A DNA stretch of 64,000 bases from Corynebacterium testudinoris (GCF_001021045.1 NZ_CP011545.1:1054001-1118000), one strand, 5' to 3'. Counted from the stretch's first letter, positions 1-10,210 are shown. Notes: generated by a model not told the origin, from the sequence alone. Numbers and translations are program-made.

Positions 1-1308
1 CCCGCGCACGTCTGGCCGCGCAATGCCCGCCGGGAAGAAGACGGCGTGGTCACCATCGCCGGGGTCCCACTGCCGGAAATCGCCGAACAGTACGGCACGC
101 CCGTCTTCGTCGTGGACGAGGATGATTTCCGCTCACGCTGCCAGGACATGGCGCGCGCCTTCGGTGGGCCCCAGCACGTGCACTATGCCTCGAAGGCGTT
201 CCTCACCCGCGCGGTCGCCCGCTGGGTTGATGAGGAGGGCCTCAGTCTCGATGTCGCCTCGCACAATGAGCTGCAGATTGCCCTGCTGGCGGATTTCCCC
301 GCCGAGCGAATCACGGCGCATGGCAATAACAAAGGTTCGGAGTTTCTCCGCGCCTGCGTGGTGGCCGGCGTTGGCCACGTCGTCCTCGATTCGGATGCGG
401 AGTTGCGTGAGCTCAACGCCATCGCAGCCGCGGAGGGCCGGACGCAGCAGGTCATGATCCGCGTCAAGCCCGGCATCGAGGCCCACACCCACGAGGCGAT
501 CGCCACCAGCCACGAGGACCAAAAGTTCGGCTTCTCCCTAGCTTCCGGGTCGGCATTCCGCGCGGCTGCGGCAGCCGTGGATGCCAGCAATCTCGACCTC
601 GTTGGTCTGCACTGCCATGTCGGTTCCCAGGTCTTCGACGCCACCGGCTTCACCATGGCCGCCGATCGCGTCCTCGGCCTCTATTCCACCATCCACCGCG
701 AGCTCGGCGTCGAGCTAGCCGAACTCGACCTCGGCGGCGGATACGGCATCGCCTACACCGAAGACGAACAGCCCCTCGACGTCGATGAAGTGGCGCATGA
801 CCTGCTCACGGCCGTGGCAAAAACCGCCGCCGAGCTCGGCATCGAGGCGCCGGCCGTCCTCGTCGAGCCCGGCCGCGCCATCGCCGGCCCCGGCACCGTC
901 ACCGTCTACGAGGTCGGCACGGTCAAAGATGTCACCATCGATGATGGTGTCACCCGCCGCTACCTGTCCGTCGACGGTGGAATGTCCGACAACATCCGGC
1001 CCGCCCTCTATGGTTCGCTTTACGACGCCCGCGTGGTCAACCGTGACACCGAGGCCGAAGGAATTCCCTCCCGCCTCGTCGGCGCCCACTGTGAATCCGG
1101 CGACATCCTCGTCCGCGATGCACGCTACCCGTCCGACATCGGGGAAGGCGACCTCATCGCGGTTGCCGCCACCGGCGCTTACGCCTATGCAATGTCGAGC
1201 CGCTACAACGCCTTCGGGCGGCCCGCCGTCGTCGCCGTCCGGGCCGGTAAATCACGGCTGATGCTGCGGCGCGAGACCATCGCAGACATTCTTGCGCTGG
1301 AACCCTAA
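1..1308 (+). CDS. lysA: Diaminopimelate decarboxylase (5' end outside window)
   Basis: PLP-dependent decarboxylase that converts meso-diaminopimelate to L-lysine, the last lysine step. The reading frame is open from base 1, and the residues before the first internal GTG ([15 protein letters not shown]) look like a normal LysA N-terminus, so the true start lies upstream. Visible family motifs are HYASKAFL (Schiff-base lysine), [27 protein letters not shown] and the C-terminal [13 protein letters not shown] with the active-site Cys. It is followed after 83 bases by hom on the same strand, the usual corynebacterial order. Confidence 0.96.
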   Translation, partial: PAHVWPRNARREEDGVVTIAGVPLPEIAEQYGTPVFVVDEDDFRSRCQDMARAFGGPQHVHYASKAFLTRAVARWVDEEGLSLDVASHNELQIALLADFPAERITAHGNNKGSEFLRACVVAGVGHVVLDSDAELRELNAIAAAEGRTQQVMIRVKPGIEAHTHEAIATSHEDQKFGFSLASGSAFRAAAAAVDASNLDLVGLHCHVGSQVFDATGFTMAADRVLGLYSTIHRELGVELAELDLGGGYGIAYTEDEQPLDVDEVAHDLLTAVAKTAAELGIEAPAVLVEPGRAIAGPGTVTVYEVGTVKDVTIDDGVTRRYLSVDGGMSDNIRPALYGSLYDARVVNRDTEAEGIPSRLVGAHCESGDILVRDARYPSDIGEGDLIAVAATGAYAYAMSSRYNAFGRPAVVAVRAGKSRLMLRRETIADILALEP

Positions 1309-1391
1309 GTGGGAAAGTTACTTTTGGCCCCGGTAAGCTCATCCGGGTATCAATCCGCCTAGGACGTCATACGCCACCCCTCAGGAGAACC

Positions 1392-2723
1392 ATGACCGAC
1401 AACATCCAGCCCACGTTCAACCCAGGCAAGGGAGCCGGCGAGCCGGTCGGCATCGCGATTCTCGGCCACGGCACCGTGGGCACTGAGGTGCTGCGCCTCA
1501 TGAGTGAGCACTCCGACCCCTTAGCGCACCGCATCGGCGGGCCCCTGGAACTCAAGGGAGTGGCCGTCTCTGACTTGTCCAAGGACCGGGCGGGAGTCGA
1601 TCCCTCCTTGCTCACTGATGACGCCATGAGTCTGATCAATCGCGACGATGTCGACATCGTCGTCGAGGTCATCGGCGGCATCGATTACCCCCGTGAGCTG
1701 GTCCTCGCTGCACTCCAGGCGGGCAAGTCCGTCGTCACCGCGAACAAGGCCCTTGTTGCCGCGCACGCGGATGAACTGGCCGAGGCCGCCGACGCCGCCA
1801 ACGTCGATCTGTACTTCGAGGCCGCCGTCGCCGCCGCCATCCCCGTCGTGAGCATGCTGCGCCGCTCCCTCGCAGGAGACCAGATCGAGCGGATCTCCGG
1901 CATCGTCAACGGCACCACCAACTTCATCCTCGATGCGATGGAATCCACCGGCGCCTCCTACGAAGACGCACTGGCAGAGGCCACCCGCCTGGGTTACGCC
2001 GAGGCCGACCCCACCGCCGACGTCGAGGGCCATGACGCCGCCTCCAAGGCCGCGATTCTCGCGTCGCTGGGCTTCCACACCCGAGTTAAATTCACGGATG
2101 TCTACTGCGAGGGCATCAGCAAAATCACCGCCGATGACATCGCCGCCGCCCGCAATGCTGGCTTCGTGATCAAGCTGCTCGCCATCTGTGAGCGCATCTC
2201 CGATGCCAACGGCCAGGAAGCGGTCTCCGCCCGCGTGCACCCGACCCTCGTTCCCCGCGAGCACCCGCTGGCCAGCGTCAACGAGTCCTACAACGCCATC
2301 TTCGTCGAAGCCGAGGCCGCCGGCCGGCTCATGTTCTACGGCAACGGCGCGGGCGGTAACCCGACCGCCTCGGCAGTGTTGGGCGACCTCGTCGGCGCGG
2401 CCCGCAACAAGGTCCACGGTGGACGCGCCCCGGGCGAAAACACTTACGCCAACCTGCCCATCGCCGATTTCGGTTCCGTGGAAACCCGCTACCACATCGA
2501 CATGGAGGTCGAGGACCGGACGGGCGTCCTCGCTGAGGTGTCGGCGACCTTCGCTAGCCGCGGCATTTCCCTCAAGACCGTCCGCCAGGAGGAGTCCGGC
2601 GAGCATGCCCGCCTCATCGTGGTGACCCACGGTGCCCTGGAATCTGACCTGGCCGCCACCGTCGAGGAACTCAAGCGCAGCCCCGGCGTCAAGGCCGTCG
2701 ACAGCGTCATCCGACTCTTCTAG
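1392..2723 (+). CDS. hom: Homoserine dehydrogenase
   Basis: NAD(P)H-dependent reduction of aspartate semialdehyde to homoserine, the branch point for threonine and methionine. The 443-residue protein has an N-terminal Rossmann motif (GIAILGHGTVGTEVL), the conserved VTANKAL and GIVNGTTNFIL catalytic-domain motifs, and a C-terminal ACT domain (VEDRTGVLAEVSATFASRG) typical of threonine feedback control. The ATG is preceded by an AGGAG ribosome-binding site. thrB follows after 9 bases, so the two are almost certainly co-transcribed. Confidence 0.97.
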   Translation: MTDNIQPTFNPGKGAGEPVGIAILGHGTVGTEVLRLMSEHSDPLAHRIGGPLELKGVAVSDLSKDRAGVDPSLLTDDAMSLINRDDVDIVVEVIGGIDYPRELVLAALQAGKSVVTANKALVAAHADELAEAADAANVDLYFEAAVAAAIPVVSMLRRSLAGDQIERISGIVNGTTNFILDAMESTGASYEDALAEATRLGYAEADPTADVEGHDAASKAAILASLGFHTRVKFTDVYCEGISKITADDIAAARNAGFVIKLLAICERISDANGQEAVSARVHPTLVPREHPLASVNESYNAIFVEAEAAGRLMFYGNGAGGNPTASAVLGDLVGAARNKVHGGRAPGENTYANLPIADFGSVETRYHIDMEVEDRTGVLAEVSATFASRGISLKTVRQEESGEHARLIVVTHGALESDLAATVEELKRSPGVKAVDSVIRLF

Positions 2724-2732
2724 GAGAACATC

Positions 2733-3653
2733 GTGAGCAGTGAGCTCGAGATCGGCACGAAAGTGACCGTCACCGTTCCCGGATCCTCTGCCAACCTAGG
2801 TCCCGGGTTCGACACTCTGGGCCTCGCCTTGGCCATCTTCGACACCGTCGAAGTGGAAGTCATCGCGGCGGGCCTGGAGATCGAGGTCTACGGGGAGGGC
2901 GAGGACGATCTTCCTCGCGATGGCTCCCACCTCGTGGTCAAAGCTATCCGCTCCGGCCTCAACGCCGCGGGCGCTGAGGCTCCCGGTTTGCGGGTCGTGT
3001 GCACCAACGCCATCCCGCAGTCCCGCGGACTGGGCTCTTCGGCCGCGGCTGCCGTGGCGGGCGTCGTGGCCGCCAACGCGCTCGCGGGCGCTCCGTTGAC
3101 CACCGACCAGATCGTCCAGCTTTCTTCCGCTTTCGAAGGTCACCCGGATAACGCCGCTGCCTCCGTCCTCGGTTCGGCCGTCGTTTCCTGGACCACCACG
3201 CCGGTCGATGGCTCCCAGCCCGGATACCGTGCCGTGAGCATTCCCGTTGATCGCCGCATCAAGGCCACCGCCTTGGTTCCTGATTTCCACGCCTCGACGG
3301 TGGCGGTGCGCCGGGTGTTGCCCAGCCACGTCACTCACACCGACGCCCGCTTCAATGTCTCCCGCACGGCCGTGATGACCGTCGCGCTACAGAATCACCC
3401 GGAGCTGCTGTGGGAGGGCACACGCGACCGTCTTCACCAGCCCTATCGGGCCGACGTCCTGCCGGTTACCGCGGAGTGGGTGAACCGCCTGCGCAACCGC
3501 GGGTATGCCGCGTACCTTTCGGGCGCTGGTCCGACCGTCATGGTGCTGTCCACTGACAGCGTGGACGAGAAGATCCTTGATGATGCCCGCGCCGCTGGCC
3601 TCCGCGTTCACGAGCTCGACGTCGCCGGCCCGGTGCAGGTGGAGATCGGCTAG
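2733..3653 (+). CDS. thrB: Homoserine kinase
   Basis: GHMP-family kinase that phosphorylates homoserine for threonine synthase. The GTG start is preceded by AGGAG in the end of hom. GHMP motifs are present: [18 protein letters not shown] near the N-terminus, the ATP-binding [13 protein letters not shown], and a C-terminal GAGPT-type motif ([13 protein letters not shown]). At 306 residues the length is normal. Its TAG stop shares the tetranucleotide CTAG with the convergent arnR stop, leaving no intergenic space for a terminator. Confidence 0.96.
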   Translation: MSSELEIGTKVTVTVPGSSANLGPGFDTLGLALAIFDTVEVEVIAAGLEIEVYGEGEDDLPRDGSHLVVKAIRSGLNAAGAEAPGLRVVCTNAIPQSRGLGSSAAAAVAGVVAANALAGAPLTTDQIVQLSSAFEGHPDNAAASVLGSAVVSWTTTPVDGSQPGYRAVSIPVDRRIKATALVPDFHASTVAVRRVLPSHVTHTDARFNVSRTAVMTVALQNHPELLWEGTRDRLHQPYRADVLPVTAEWVNRLRNRGYAAYLSGAGPTVMVLSTDSVDEKILDDARAAGLRVHELDVAGPVQVEIG

Positions 3654-4378
3654 CTAGCCTTCTCGGCGTCGGAGTCTACTTCGACCACGCACGCGCCCTC
3701 GCCGGAGAACGGCAGCAGCGTGAGGGATACCCGGCCCGAGGTCGCGGCCATGGTTTCTCCCACCGTCTCTTGGAGGAAGCCTTCGTGCACGGCGCAGATA
3801 AACGGGGTGGGGAGGGAATCACCGGTGATGAACGGGCAGGAATGGAGGGCGACCTGGTGACCATCCTCCGGGGACTGCGGGGGAGTGAGAACCGGATCAA
3901 AGCCCATATCGCGGAGGCGGACGAGCAGCTGCGGTAGGACGTCGGCGACGGTCTGGGCGGGGACGGCAGATTGAGCCATGCGCCGGGACCATTTGCGCCC
4001 GATGTCGTGGGCGAGGGAGAGATTCTCGGGGGTGGCAGAATCCGTGTCGGCGACCATGCTTGCGAGGACTTCCACCAGGGAGACGTACTCGTCGGCGACG
4101 GCGCGGTTATCGGGCACCCGGACTTGGAAGATGAAAGACGGTCGGCCGCGCCCCTCGGCGGGGAGGGAGGAAACGCGGACTGCGCCGCGGGCGACCAGTT
4201 CGTCGAGGTGCCCACGGGCGGTGTTGACGTGCATGCCGAGGGTGGCTGCCAGCTCGGCCGATCCAGCGCCTTGGGGGAATGCTTGGAGTGCATCGAGGAC
4301 CTCCCGCTGCTTGAGGCTTAGCTGCAGCGATTCCGAGAAAAGTTCGGTTGCTGGCTGGGGAGCTGGTGCTTTGGCCAT
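3650..4378 (-). CDS. arnR: Winged-helix regulator of nitrate respiration, ArnR-like
   Basis: A 242-residue regulator with a winged helix at about residues 21-85 ([13 protein letters not shown] to GRPSFIFQV). The C-terminal half holds three cysteines, C181, C195 and C230, near [16 protein letters not shown] and GACVVEV. In C. glutamicum, ArnR is an iron-sulfur repressor of narKGHJI and hmp that responds to NO, and is encoded beside the nar genes; this gene is in the same place next to thrB. The cysteines fit a cluster-binding role, but the assignment rests on position and architecture. It lies 19 bases after the modBC stop, so it may be read through from the nar-mod run and could regulate its own operon. 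Confidence 0.82.
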   Translation of the reverse strand: MAKAPAPQPATELFSESLQLSLKQREVLDALQAFPQGAGSAELAATLGMHVNTARGHLDELVARGAVRVSSLPAEGRGRPSFIFQVRVPDNRAVADEYVSLVEVLASMVADTDSATPENLSLAHDIGRKWSRRMAQSAVPAQTVADVLPQLLVRLRDMGFDPVLTPPQSPEDGHQVALHSCPFITGDSLPTPFICAVHEGFLQETVGETMAATSGRVSLTLLPFSGEGACVVEVDSDAEKAS

Positions 4379-4397
4379 GGCGGGAGGTGATCCTCTC

Positions 4398-6260
4398 CTA
4401 GGTTCGGGGATGGATGGTGATGGCGGCGGCCTTGGTAACGCACTCGACGGCGGTACCGTTGCTGAGCCCGAGGTCGAGGACGGATCGCCTGGTCACGGGG
4501 ATGCTCAGCCGGATATCGCCCACCTTGACGTGCACGGTTGCCCCGGAACGGGCGGTGGAGGCCACGACGGATTCTACGACTCCTGGCCAGACGTTTCGGG
4601 CAGATTCTCTCACCGTGGACGGGGATGGGAGACGAAGGGTGGTTGCCTCGGGTGGGAAGGTAGCAACAGCGTTGTCACCGACCAGCGGAAGCTGATCGTC
4701 CGGGCCTGAGAACGTGCCAGCGATGTCCCATTGTCCTTGGTTAATTGTGATCGTGTCAACTTCTCTGGACGTGACGGTGCCAACAATTCGGCTCACTCCG
4801 GCCAAGGAGGCAACGAACTCATTCGGCGGGTTATCCAGCAGGTCGATGGTCGGCCCAGCGGCGGTGATGCTGCCGCCGGTGAGGACAACGAGGTGTTCCG
4901 AGAGTGCCGCCACTTCCAGCGGGTCGTGGGTGACCATCAAGGTCGTGCGGTCCTGGGCGGCGGCGCGCAGGAGACGCCGCCAGTGTTCGGCGGAGGCAAC
5001 GTCGATGGCGGAGAGTGGCTCGTCGAGGATGAGGACGTCGGGTCGGGCGGCGAGGGCGCGAACGAGGGCCACGTGGGCGGCCTGCCCGCCCGAGAGGGCG
5101 GGGACGGCGACGCCTGCGAGGGGGGTGAGCCCGGCAGCGCTGAGAAGTTTGGTGGTGGCGGCCCGATCCCGGGTGACCATCGTGATCGCCTGGGCGACAG
5201 TGGAAGCAGGCGGTAAGCCGGGACGCTGGGTGAGCAGGACGACGGAGCCGTCGACGGTGACGGCGCCCCCGGTGAGGCGGCCGGCGATTTTGCCCATGAG
5301 GGTCGTTTTGCCGGAACCGTTGGGGCCGACGACCGCGGTGATGCGGTTGGCGGGGAAAGTGATGCCGGCGGCATCGACCGCAACAGCCCGGGCGGCGGGT
5401 GGGGCGGTGAGGCTGCGCAGGGCGGGGGTGTCGGGGGCGTCGATAAGCCGGGCCTGCGGGGTGGGGCGACGGCGCAGGATGGAGGGCAGGGCGGCGAGCC
5501 CGAGGACCACGACGGCAGAGAAGATGAGGATGGCGCCGAGGACATAGGCCTGGCCGGGGTCTGTTTCGCGCTCAAGGTAGATGCCCAGCGGCATAGTGCG
5601 GGTGACCCCGGGCATGGAACCGGCGAAGGTGAGAGTGGTGCCGAATTCGCCGAGGGAGCGGGCGAAGGCGAGCCCCGCGCCGGTGACGATCGCGGGCGCC
5701 ACCGCCGGGAGGATGACCAGGCGGAGGATCTCCAGCGGTCGCATGCCCACGCCCTGGGCGCTGGCGGTGACCTCGGGGTCAAGCTGGCGGAGGGCCGCGT
5801 CGACGGTGACCACGACGAAGGGGAGGGAGATGAAGATGTGGGCGAGGACGACGCCGGGGAAGGCGAAGGCGAACTGGATGCCCAGGGCATCGAGAAGCGG
5901 GGCCGTCACCCCGCGCCTGCCGACGGCCGCCGTCAGTGCCAGGCCGCCGACCACCGGGGGCATGGCCAGCGGGAGCATGACCAGCAGCCGCACCAGACGC
6001 TGGCCACGCCGCAGGTGACGCAGCCAGGCGGCCAGCGGCACGCCGAGCACGGTGGTGATGAGGGTGGAGCAGATCGCGGAGGCAAACGTGACGGTGAGCA
6101 GGCTCGTTGTGTCTGGACTGGCCAGGACCTCCCCGAACCTCGACCACGGGACCCGGATGCCCAGCGCGATGACCGGGCCGAGGATGATGGCCAGCCCGAT
6201 CGCCCCGAGGACGGCCACCACGATCGGTGGCCGCGGGGTGACGGGGCGGGGGACGGACAT
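4398..6260 (-). CDS. modBC: Molybdate ABC transporter, fused permease-ATPase (ModB-ModC)
   Basis: One 620-residue protein carrying both the membrane and ATPase parts of the molybdate importer. Residues about 12-260 form the permease with several membrane segments and the EAA-loop-like stretch ASAQGVGMRPLEILRL. Residues about 285-500 form the ATPase, with Walker A GPNGSGKT (312-319), signature LSGGQ (389-393) and Walker B VLILDEP (409-415). The C-terminal 60 residues resemble a molybdate-binding TOBE domain. It starts 3 bases after the modA stop. Placed between narI and arnR, it should supply molybdenum for NarG. A sulfate or tungstate substrate is less likely given this context. Confidence 0.9.
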   Translation of the reverse strand: MSVPRPVTPRPPIVVAVLGAIGLAIILGPVIALGIRVPWSRFGEVLASPDTTSLLTVTFASAICSTLITTVLGVPLAAWLRHLRRGQRLVRLLVMLPLAMPPVVGGLALTAAVGRRGVTAPLLDALGIQFAFAFPGVVLAHIFISLPFVVVTVDAALRQLDPEVTASAQGVGMRPLEILRLVILPAVAPAIVTGAGLAFARSLGEFGTTLTFAGSMPGVTRTMPLGIYLERETDPGQAYVLGAILIFSAVVVLGLAALPSILRRRPTPQARLIDAPDTPALRSLTAPPAARAVAVDAAGITFPANRITAVVGPNGSGKTTLMGKIAGRLTGGAVTVDGSVVLLTQRPGLPPASTVAQAITMVTRDRAATTKLLSAAGLTPLAGVAVPALSGGQAAHVALVRALAARPDVLILDEPLSAIDVASAEHWRRLLRAAAQDRTTLMVTHDPLEVAALSEHLVVLTGGSITAAGPTIDLLDNPPNEFVASLAGVSRIVGTVTSREVDTITINQGQWDIAGTFSGPDDQLPLVGDNAVATFPPEATTLRLPSPSTVRESARNVWPGVVESVVASTARSGATVHVKVGDIRLSIPVTRRSVLDLGLSNGTAVECVTKAAAITIHPRT

Positions 6261-6263
6261 CGG

Positions 6264-7046
6264 TTAAGCGGTGACGGGGGTAAACCCATGCTTCGACCAC
6301 AGCGGTGCGGCCTCGGGGGAGGTGAGCAGGGCGAGCAACTTCTCGGCTGCTTCCTGGTGCTCCGACGACGTCGTGGTGGCAGCCATCACGGAGTTGCGGT
6401 GTGACTCCGAGCCCGGAATCTCGATGACCTCAACGGCGTCGCCCGCCGCCTGGGCGTCGGTGCGATAGACCCAGCCGGCGTCAGCCTCGCCGGAGGTGAC
6501 CTTGCCCAGCACATCCGCCACGGCGTGCTCCAAAGACACTGGCGTGACCTCGATGTTCTGCTCTTGGATGATCGTCTGGGAGGTTGCACCGCACGGGACG
6601 ACCGGATCGCACAGCACGACGCTCGCGCCAGCGAGATCAGCAGTGCTGGTGATCCCGGCGGGATTGCCCTGGGGGACGACCATGACCAGGGAGTTCGTGG
6701 CTACCTCGACCGGATCGTTGACCAGGTCCTGGCCCACGGCGGAATCCATCGTCGGACGATCGGCGGTGATGAGCAGGTCGCCGGGGGACCCATCGGCCAG
6801 TTGCTGCACCAGCGTGGAGGAACCGGCGTTGATAAACGTCAGGTCGAGGTTGGTGAGTTCCTGTAGATCGTCGTTGAGCACGCGCGTGGAGGAGGCACCG
6901 AGGACGGTGAGCGCCACGCCAGCGTCACTGCTACTCGGATCGGTCGATGCGGCGGTGTCGCTCGAGCTGGAGGTGCAGCCCGCCAGGAGGGTGACGGCGG
7001 CCAAGAAGGCGGCCGCGGTCGCTCCGGCCCTGGAGAACAATCTCAT
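6264..7046 (-). CDS. modA: Molybdate-binding lipoprotein ModA
   Basis: Extracytoplasmic binding protein for the ModBC importer. The start MRLFSRAG at 7046 is preferred because an AAAGG ribosome-binding site lies 8 bases upstream and it gives a clean lipoprotein signal with lipobox LLAGC; an in-frame GTG at 7070 would add eight residues with no such signal. The mature protein begins with a Ser/Thr-rich linker and shows ModA-like VVLCDPVVPCG and DAGWVYRTDA motifs. The product is 260 residues. It follows narI in the same direction after 76 bases that contain a tandem repeat. Confidence 0.9.
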   Translation of the reverse strand: MRLFSRAGATAAAFLAAVTLLAGCTSSSSDTAASTDPSSSDAGVALTVLGASSTRVLNDDLQELTNLDLTFINAGSSTLVQQLADGSPGDLLITADRPTMDSAVGQDLVNDPVEVATNSLVMVVPQGNPAGITSTADLAGASVVLCDPVVPCGATSQTIIQEQNIEVTPVSLEHAVADVLGKVTSGEADAGWVYRTDAQAAGDAVEVIEIPGSESHRNSVMAATTTSSEHQEAAEKLLALLTSPEAAPLWSKHGFTPVTA

Positions 7047-7093
7047 GGAATTACCTTTCGGGTATCTCAATCAATGGTCGTGGAAACTGCGCC

Positions 7094-7117
7094 GGATTAC
7101 AACCCGGAATACAACCC
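7094..7117. repeat. Two tandem 12-base repeats upstream of modA
   Basis: Two adjacent copies, GGATTACAACCC and GGAATACAACCC, differ at one base and occupy most of the short narI-modA gap. A partial third copy (AGAATTACGCCC) runs into the narI stop codon. Such direct repeats in the only gap ahead of modA suggest an operator or a modA-specific promoter element. No ModE-like protein was seen in the window. The repeat is seen directly; the function is inference. Confidence 0.5.
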
Positions 7118-7122
7118 CAGAA

Positions 7123-7908
7123 TTACGCCCCGCGGGAGGGTGTCTCATTTCTTTCATCGAGTTGTTCCGTGTGGGAACGGATCGGTTCCCAGGCCACATG
7201 CTCCTTGACCGGACCGGTGCGGGTGTCGCGGGAACGATAGACCACGTAGGGGCGGGTGGTGTAGCCCACCGGGGCGGAGAAGGCGTGGACGAGGCGGGTG
7301 AAGGGCCAGACTGCGAGCAGGGTGAAGCCGGCGATGATGTGGAGCTTGAACTGCCACGGCACGTCGGTCATGAGCTCGGGCTGGGCGTTGAAGACCAGCA
7401 GTTGGCGCAGCCAGGGGGAGATGGTTTCGCGGTAGTCGTAGCCGTGCGCGTCGCCGAACAGCTGGAGGCTGACGGTGGCGAAGAATCCGGTGAGGATGGC
7501 GCCACCCAGCAGGACGTACATCACCTTGTCGGATTTAGAGGTGGAGAGGAAGACCGAGCGATTGACGATGCGCCGGTAGAGCAGTCCTGCCAGGCCCAGG
7601 ATGGCGGCGATGCCTGCGAGCGTGCCGGGGTAGGTGGCGATGACGTGATAGGCAGCGTCGCTGATGCCGATGGCTTGGGTCCAGGATTTCGGGAATGCCA
7701 GGCCCATGAGGTGGCCGAGGATGACAAAGACCATGCCCCAGTGGAACAGGGGGGAGGACAGTCGCAGGAGTTTTGATTCGTAGATTTGGGTGGAGTGGGT
7801 CGTCCAGCCGAACTGGTCGGTGCGCCAGCGCCAGATGATGCCGATGACGAACGCGGCGATAGCCAGCCAGGGAAAGGCGACCCACAAGAATTCGTTGTAG
7901 TTGGCCAT
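7123..7908 (-). CDS. narI: Respiratory nitrate reductase gamma subunit
   Basis: Membrane cytochrome b subunit of the quinol-nitrate oxidoreductase NarGHI; it takes electrons from menaquinol and passes them to NarH. The 261-residue protein has five hydrophobic segments. Candidate heme ligands are H56 and H66 (PLFHWGMVFVILGHLMGL) and H190 and H208 (KLHIIAGF and TRLVHAFSAP). It begins 9 bases after the narJ stop and is the last nar structural gene before the molybdate transporter. Confidence 0.96.
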   Translation of the reverse strand: MANYNEFLWVAFPWLAIAAFVIGIIWRWRTDQFGWTTHSTQIYESKLLRLSSPLFHWGMVFVILGHLMGLAFPKSWTQAIGISDAAYHVIATYPGTLAGIAAILGLAGLLYRRIVNRSVFLSTSKSDKVMYVLLGGAILTGFFATVSLQLFGDAHGYDYRETISPWLRQLLVFNAQPELMTDVPWQFKLHIIAGFTLLAVWPFTRLVHAFSAPVGYTTRPYVVYRSRDTRTGPVKEHVAWEPIRSHTEQLDERNETPSRGA

Positions 7909-7917
7909 GATGGTGTC

Positions 7918-8607
7918 CTAACTCGATTCCAGGTGGGCGGTGGGGAAGGGCAGGGGTGTGCCGATGCCGACGAGTTCCGCCGGGGGGCCGGAGCGGATCA
8001 GGTCGAGGTAGTTGTGGGCGGTGTCGGCGTCGATCTGTGGCAGCGACATGGCGACGGCGATGATGAGGTGCGCGAAGGGCGAATTCTGCTGTTGCAGGGC
8101 GGAGCGGAGGACTTCGAGTCCGTCGCGGTGGGCGGCGAGCATCTCTACGGTCTGGGCGTGCTGTTCACCGTCGCTGCGCGCGACGGCTTCGAGGACGACA
8201 CACAGGTGGTCGGGGAGTTCCTCGCGTTGCTCTTCAAAGCCGAGCTGTTCCAGAGCTTGGCGGAAGGCGAGGATGGCGGTGCCGCGTTGGCGGGTATCGC
8301 CGACGGAGTAATACGAGAGGTAGAGAGAGCAGCGTCGCCGTTGGTCGAAGGTCTCCACGTAGTGCTCTTCCAGGCCACGGCGCCCCAAAGTTCGCGCGGC
8401 GTCGGTGAACGCGGCCACCTCCGCCGCTATCGCTGGCGGCAGGGTGTCAATGTGCTTATCGACGGCCGCGATCTTCGCCTCAAAGTCATCGTCCGGGTAG
8501 TCCAGGAGAAAGGACGCGGCGATGGCGACTGTCCGGCGTTGGTCATCGGTGACCTTGACCGGGGTGGTCAGTATGTCGGGGATGATCCCGACCGGGGTGC
8601 GGGCCAT
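7918..8607 (-). CDS. narJ: Nitrate reductase molybdenum cofactor assembly chaperone
   Basis: TorD/NarJ-family chaperone needed for cofactor insertion into NarG; not part of the mature enzyme. At 229 residues it is all-helical in character, with FLLDYPDDDF near the N-terminus and the family-like stretch LEEHYVETFDQRRRCSLYLSY split across residues 80-100. Its ATG lies one base beyond the narH stop, so translation is likely coupled. Order narG-narH-narJ-narI is standard. Confidence 0.94.
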   Translation of the reverse strand: MARTPVGIIPDILTTPVKVTDDQRRTVAIAASFLLDYPDDDFEAKIAAVDKHIDTLPPAIAAEVAAFTDAARTLGRRGLEEHYVETFDQRRRCSLYLSYYSVGDTRQRGTAILAFRQALEQLGFEEQREELPDHLCVVLEAVARSDGEQHAQTVEMLAAHRDGLEVLRSALQQQNSPFAHLIIAVAMSLPQIDADTAHNYLDLIRSGPPAELVGIGTPLPFPTAHLESS

Positions 8608-8608
8608 G

Positions 8609-10210
8609 TCAGGGCTCCTCGTGGCGGGGTGGGAACATCCCGGAGGGGCGATCTCCCGTCCAGCTCAGCAGGGACACCTTCCCGCTCGGCTCCGCGGCGT
8701 GCGTGGTGCAGGCCTCCGGGGCGCCCATGCCGAGGTCCGGGAATTGCAGCGTCGGGTCCGAAGGATCGACGTCCCCGAATGGGTCGAGGGAGGTGATGCC
8801 GCGGGCGGATTCTGGCGACGCGGTGGGGATGACGTAGCGATCGTCGTATTTGGCGATGCCCAGGAGGCGATACATCTTCTGCACGGCCTTGCCCGTCATC
8901 CCGACAGCTGCGGCGATCTCCTCCCGTGGTTCATTGCCCAGGTTGATGTCACGCATGTAGGAACGCATGGCCACGAGCCGGCGCAGGGACCGTTCGACGG
9001 GTGCGGTATCGCCCGCCGTGAACAATCCGGCGAGGTAGTCGAGTGGAATGCGCATCGTCGATAGGGCGGTGAACAGCACTTTGTGGTCTTCGCCATCGTT
9101 GCCGGAGGCGGTGACGGCGTCGACGACCGGGGACAGCGGCGGGATGTACCAAACCATCGGCAGGGTGCGGTATTCCGGATGCAGTGGCAGAGCGACCTCG
9201 TAGGTGAAGATGAGATCCCAGATGGGGGACTGCTGCGCGGCGTCGATCCAGGAATGCGGGATACCCGCTTCCTGGGCGGCGGCCACGACGCGGGGATCGT
9301 GCGGGTCGAGGAGGATGTCCTTCTGTGCCTCGTACAGATCCTGCGGGTTCTCGGTGGCGGCAGCCTCGGCGACCCGGTCGGCGTCGTAAAGCAACACGCC
9401 GAGGTAGCGCAGGCGGCCGACGCACGTCTCGGAGCAGACCGTGGGCTGGCCGACCTCAATGCGCGGGTAACACAACGTACATTTTTCGGCCTTGCCGGTC
9501 TTGTGGTTGAAGTAGACCTTCTTGTACGGGCACCCGGATACGCACATGCGCCAGCCACGGCACTGATCCTGGTCGACAAGCACGATGCCGTCCTCGGTGC
9601 GCTTGTACATCGCACCGGAGGGGCAGGAGGACACGCAGGTCGGGTTGAGGCAATGCTCGCAAATGCGCGGCAGGTAGAACATGAAGGAGTCTTCGATTTC
9701 CTTCTGCACCGTGAGGTTCATCTGGTGCAGAACCGGATCCTCATCCATCGTGGCCGAGGAGCCGCCGAGGTTGTCGTCCCAGTTCGATGACCACGAAATC
9801 GTGTCGATGTTCCTGCCGTCGAGTTGGGAAACCGGGCGTGCCGTGGGCTGGGTGTTCTGGTTGCTCGGCGCCTGCAGCAGCTTGTCGTACTCGTAGGTCC
9901 AGGGCTCGTAGTAGTCCTGGATGGTCGGCAGCTTCGGGTTGTGGAAGATGTTAAACAGCTTGGACAGGCGCCCACCGGCGCGCGGCTTGAGCTTGCCCGA
10001 GGACGTGCGGGTCCATCCGCCCTCCCATTTATCCTGGTCTTCCCAGCCGCGCGGGTAGCCTACACCGGGTCGGGTTTCGACGTTGTTGAACCAGATGTAC
10101 TCGGTGCCTTCACGGTTGGTCCACGCCTGCTTACAGGTGACGGAACAGGTGTGGCAGCCGATGCACTTGTCCAGGTTCATGACCATGGCGATTTGAGCCA
10201 TAACCTTCAT
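8609..10210 (-). CDS. narH: Respiratory nitrate reductase beta subunit
   Basis: Iron-sulfur electron-transfer subunit between NarI hemes and NarG. The first cluster motif is C16, C19, C22 and C26. Further groups appear in CEHCLNPTCVSSC, CRGWRMCVSGC and CTLCYPRI with VCSETC; the Trp in CRGWRMC marks the 3Fe-4S cluster site as in other NarH proteins. The product is 533 residues. The ATG overlaps the narG stop in the string TAATG. Confidence 0.97.
   Translation of the reverse strand: MKVMAQIAMVMNLDKCIGCHTCSVTCKQAWTNREGTEYIWFNNVETRPGVGYPRGWEDQDKWEGGWTRTSSGKLKPRAGGRLSKLFNIFHNPKLPTIQDYYEPWTYEYDKLLQAPSNQNTQPTARPVSQLDGRNIDTISWSSNWDDNLGGSSATMDEDPVLHQMNLTVQKEIEDSFMFYLPRICEHCLNPTCVSSCPSGAMYKRTEDGIVLVDQDQCRGWRMCVSGCPYKKVYFNHKTGKAEKCTLCYPRIEVGQPTVCSETCVGRLRYLGVLLYDADRVAEAAATENPQDLYEAQKDILLDPHDPRVVAAAQEAGIPHSWIDAAQQSPIWDLIFTYEVALPLHPEYRTLPMVWYIPPLSPVVDAVTASGNDGEDHKVLFTALSTMRIPLDYLAGLFTAGDTAPVERSLRRLVAMRSYMRDINLGNEPREEIAAAVGMTGKAVQKMYRLLGIAKYDDRYVIPTASPESARGITSLDPFGDVDPSDPTLQFPDLGMGAPEACTTHAAEPSGKVSLLSWTGDRPSGMFPPRHEEP

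Noticed and set aside
1329..1347. CCCGG/CCGGG hairpin between lysA and hom as a terminator
   Set aside because: Short stem, long loop and no T-run after it; T residues lie before it. lysA-hom read-through remains possible.
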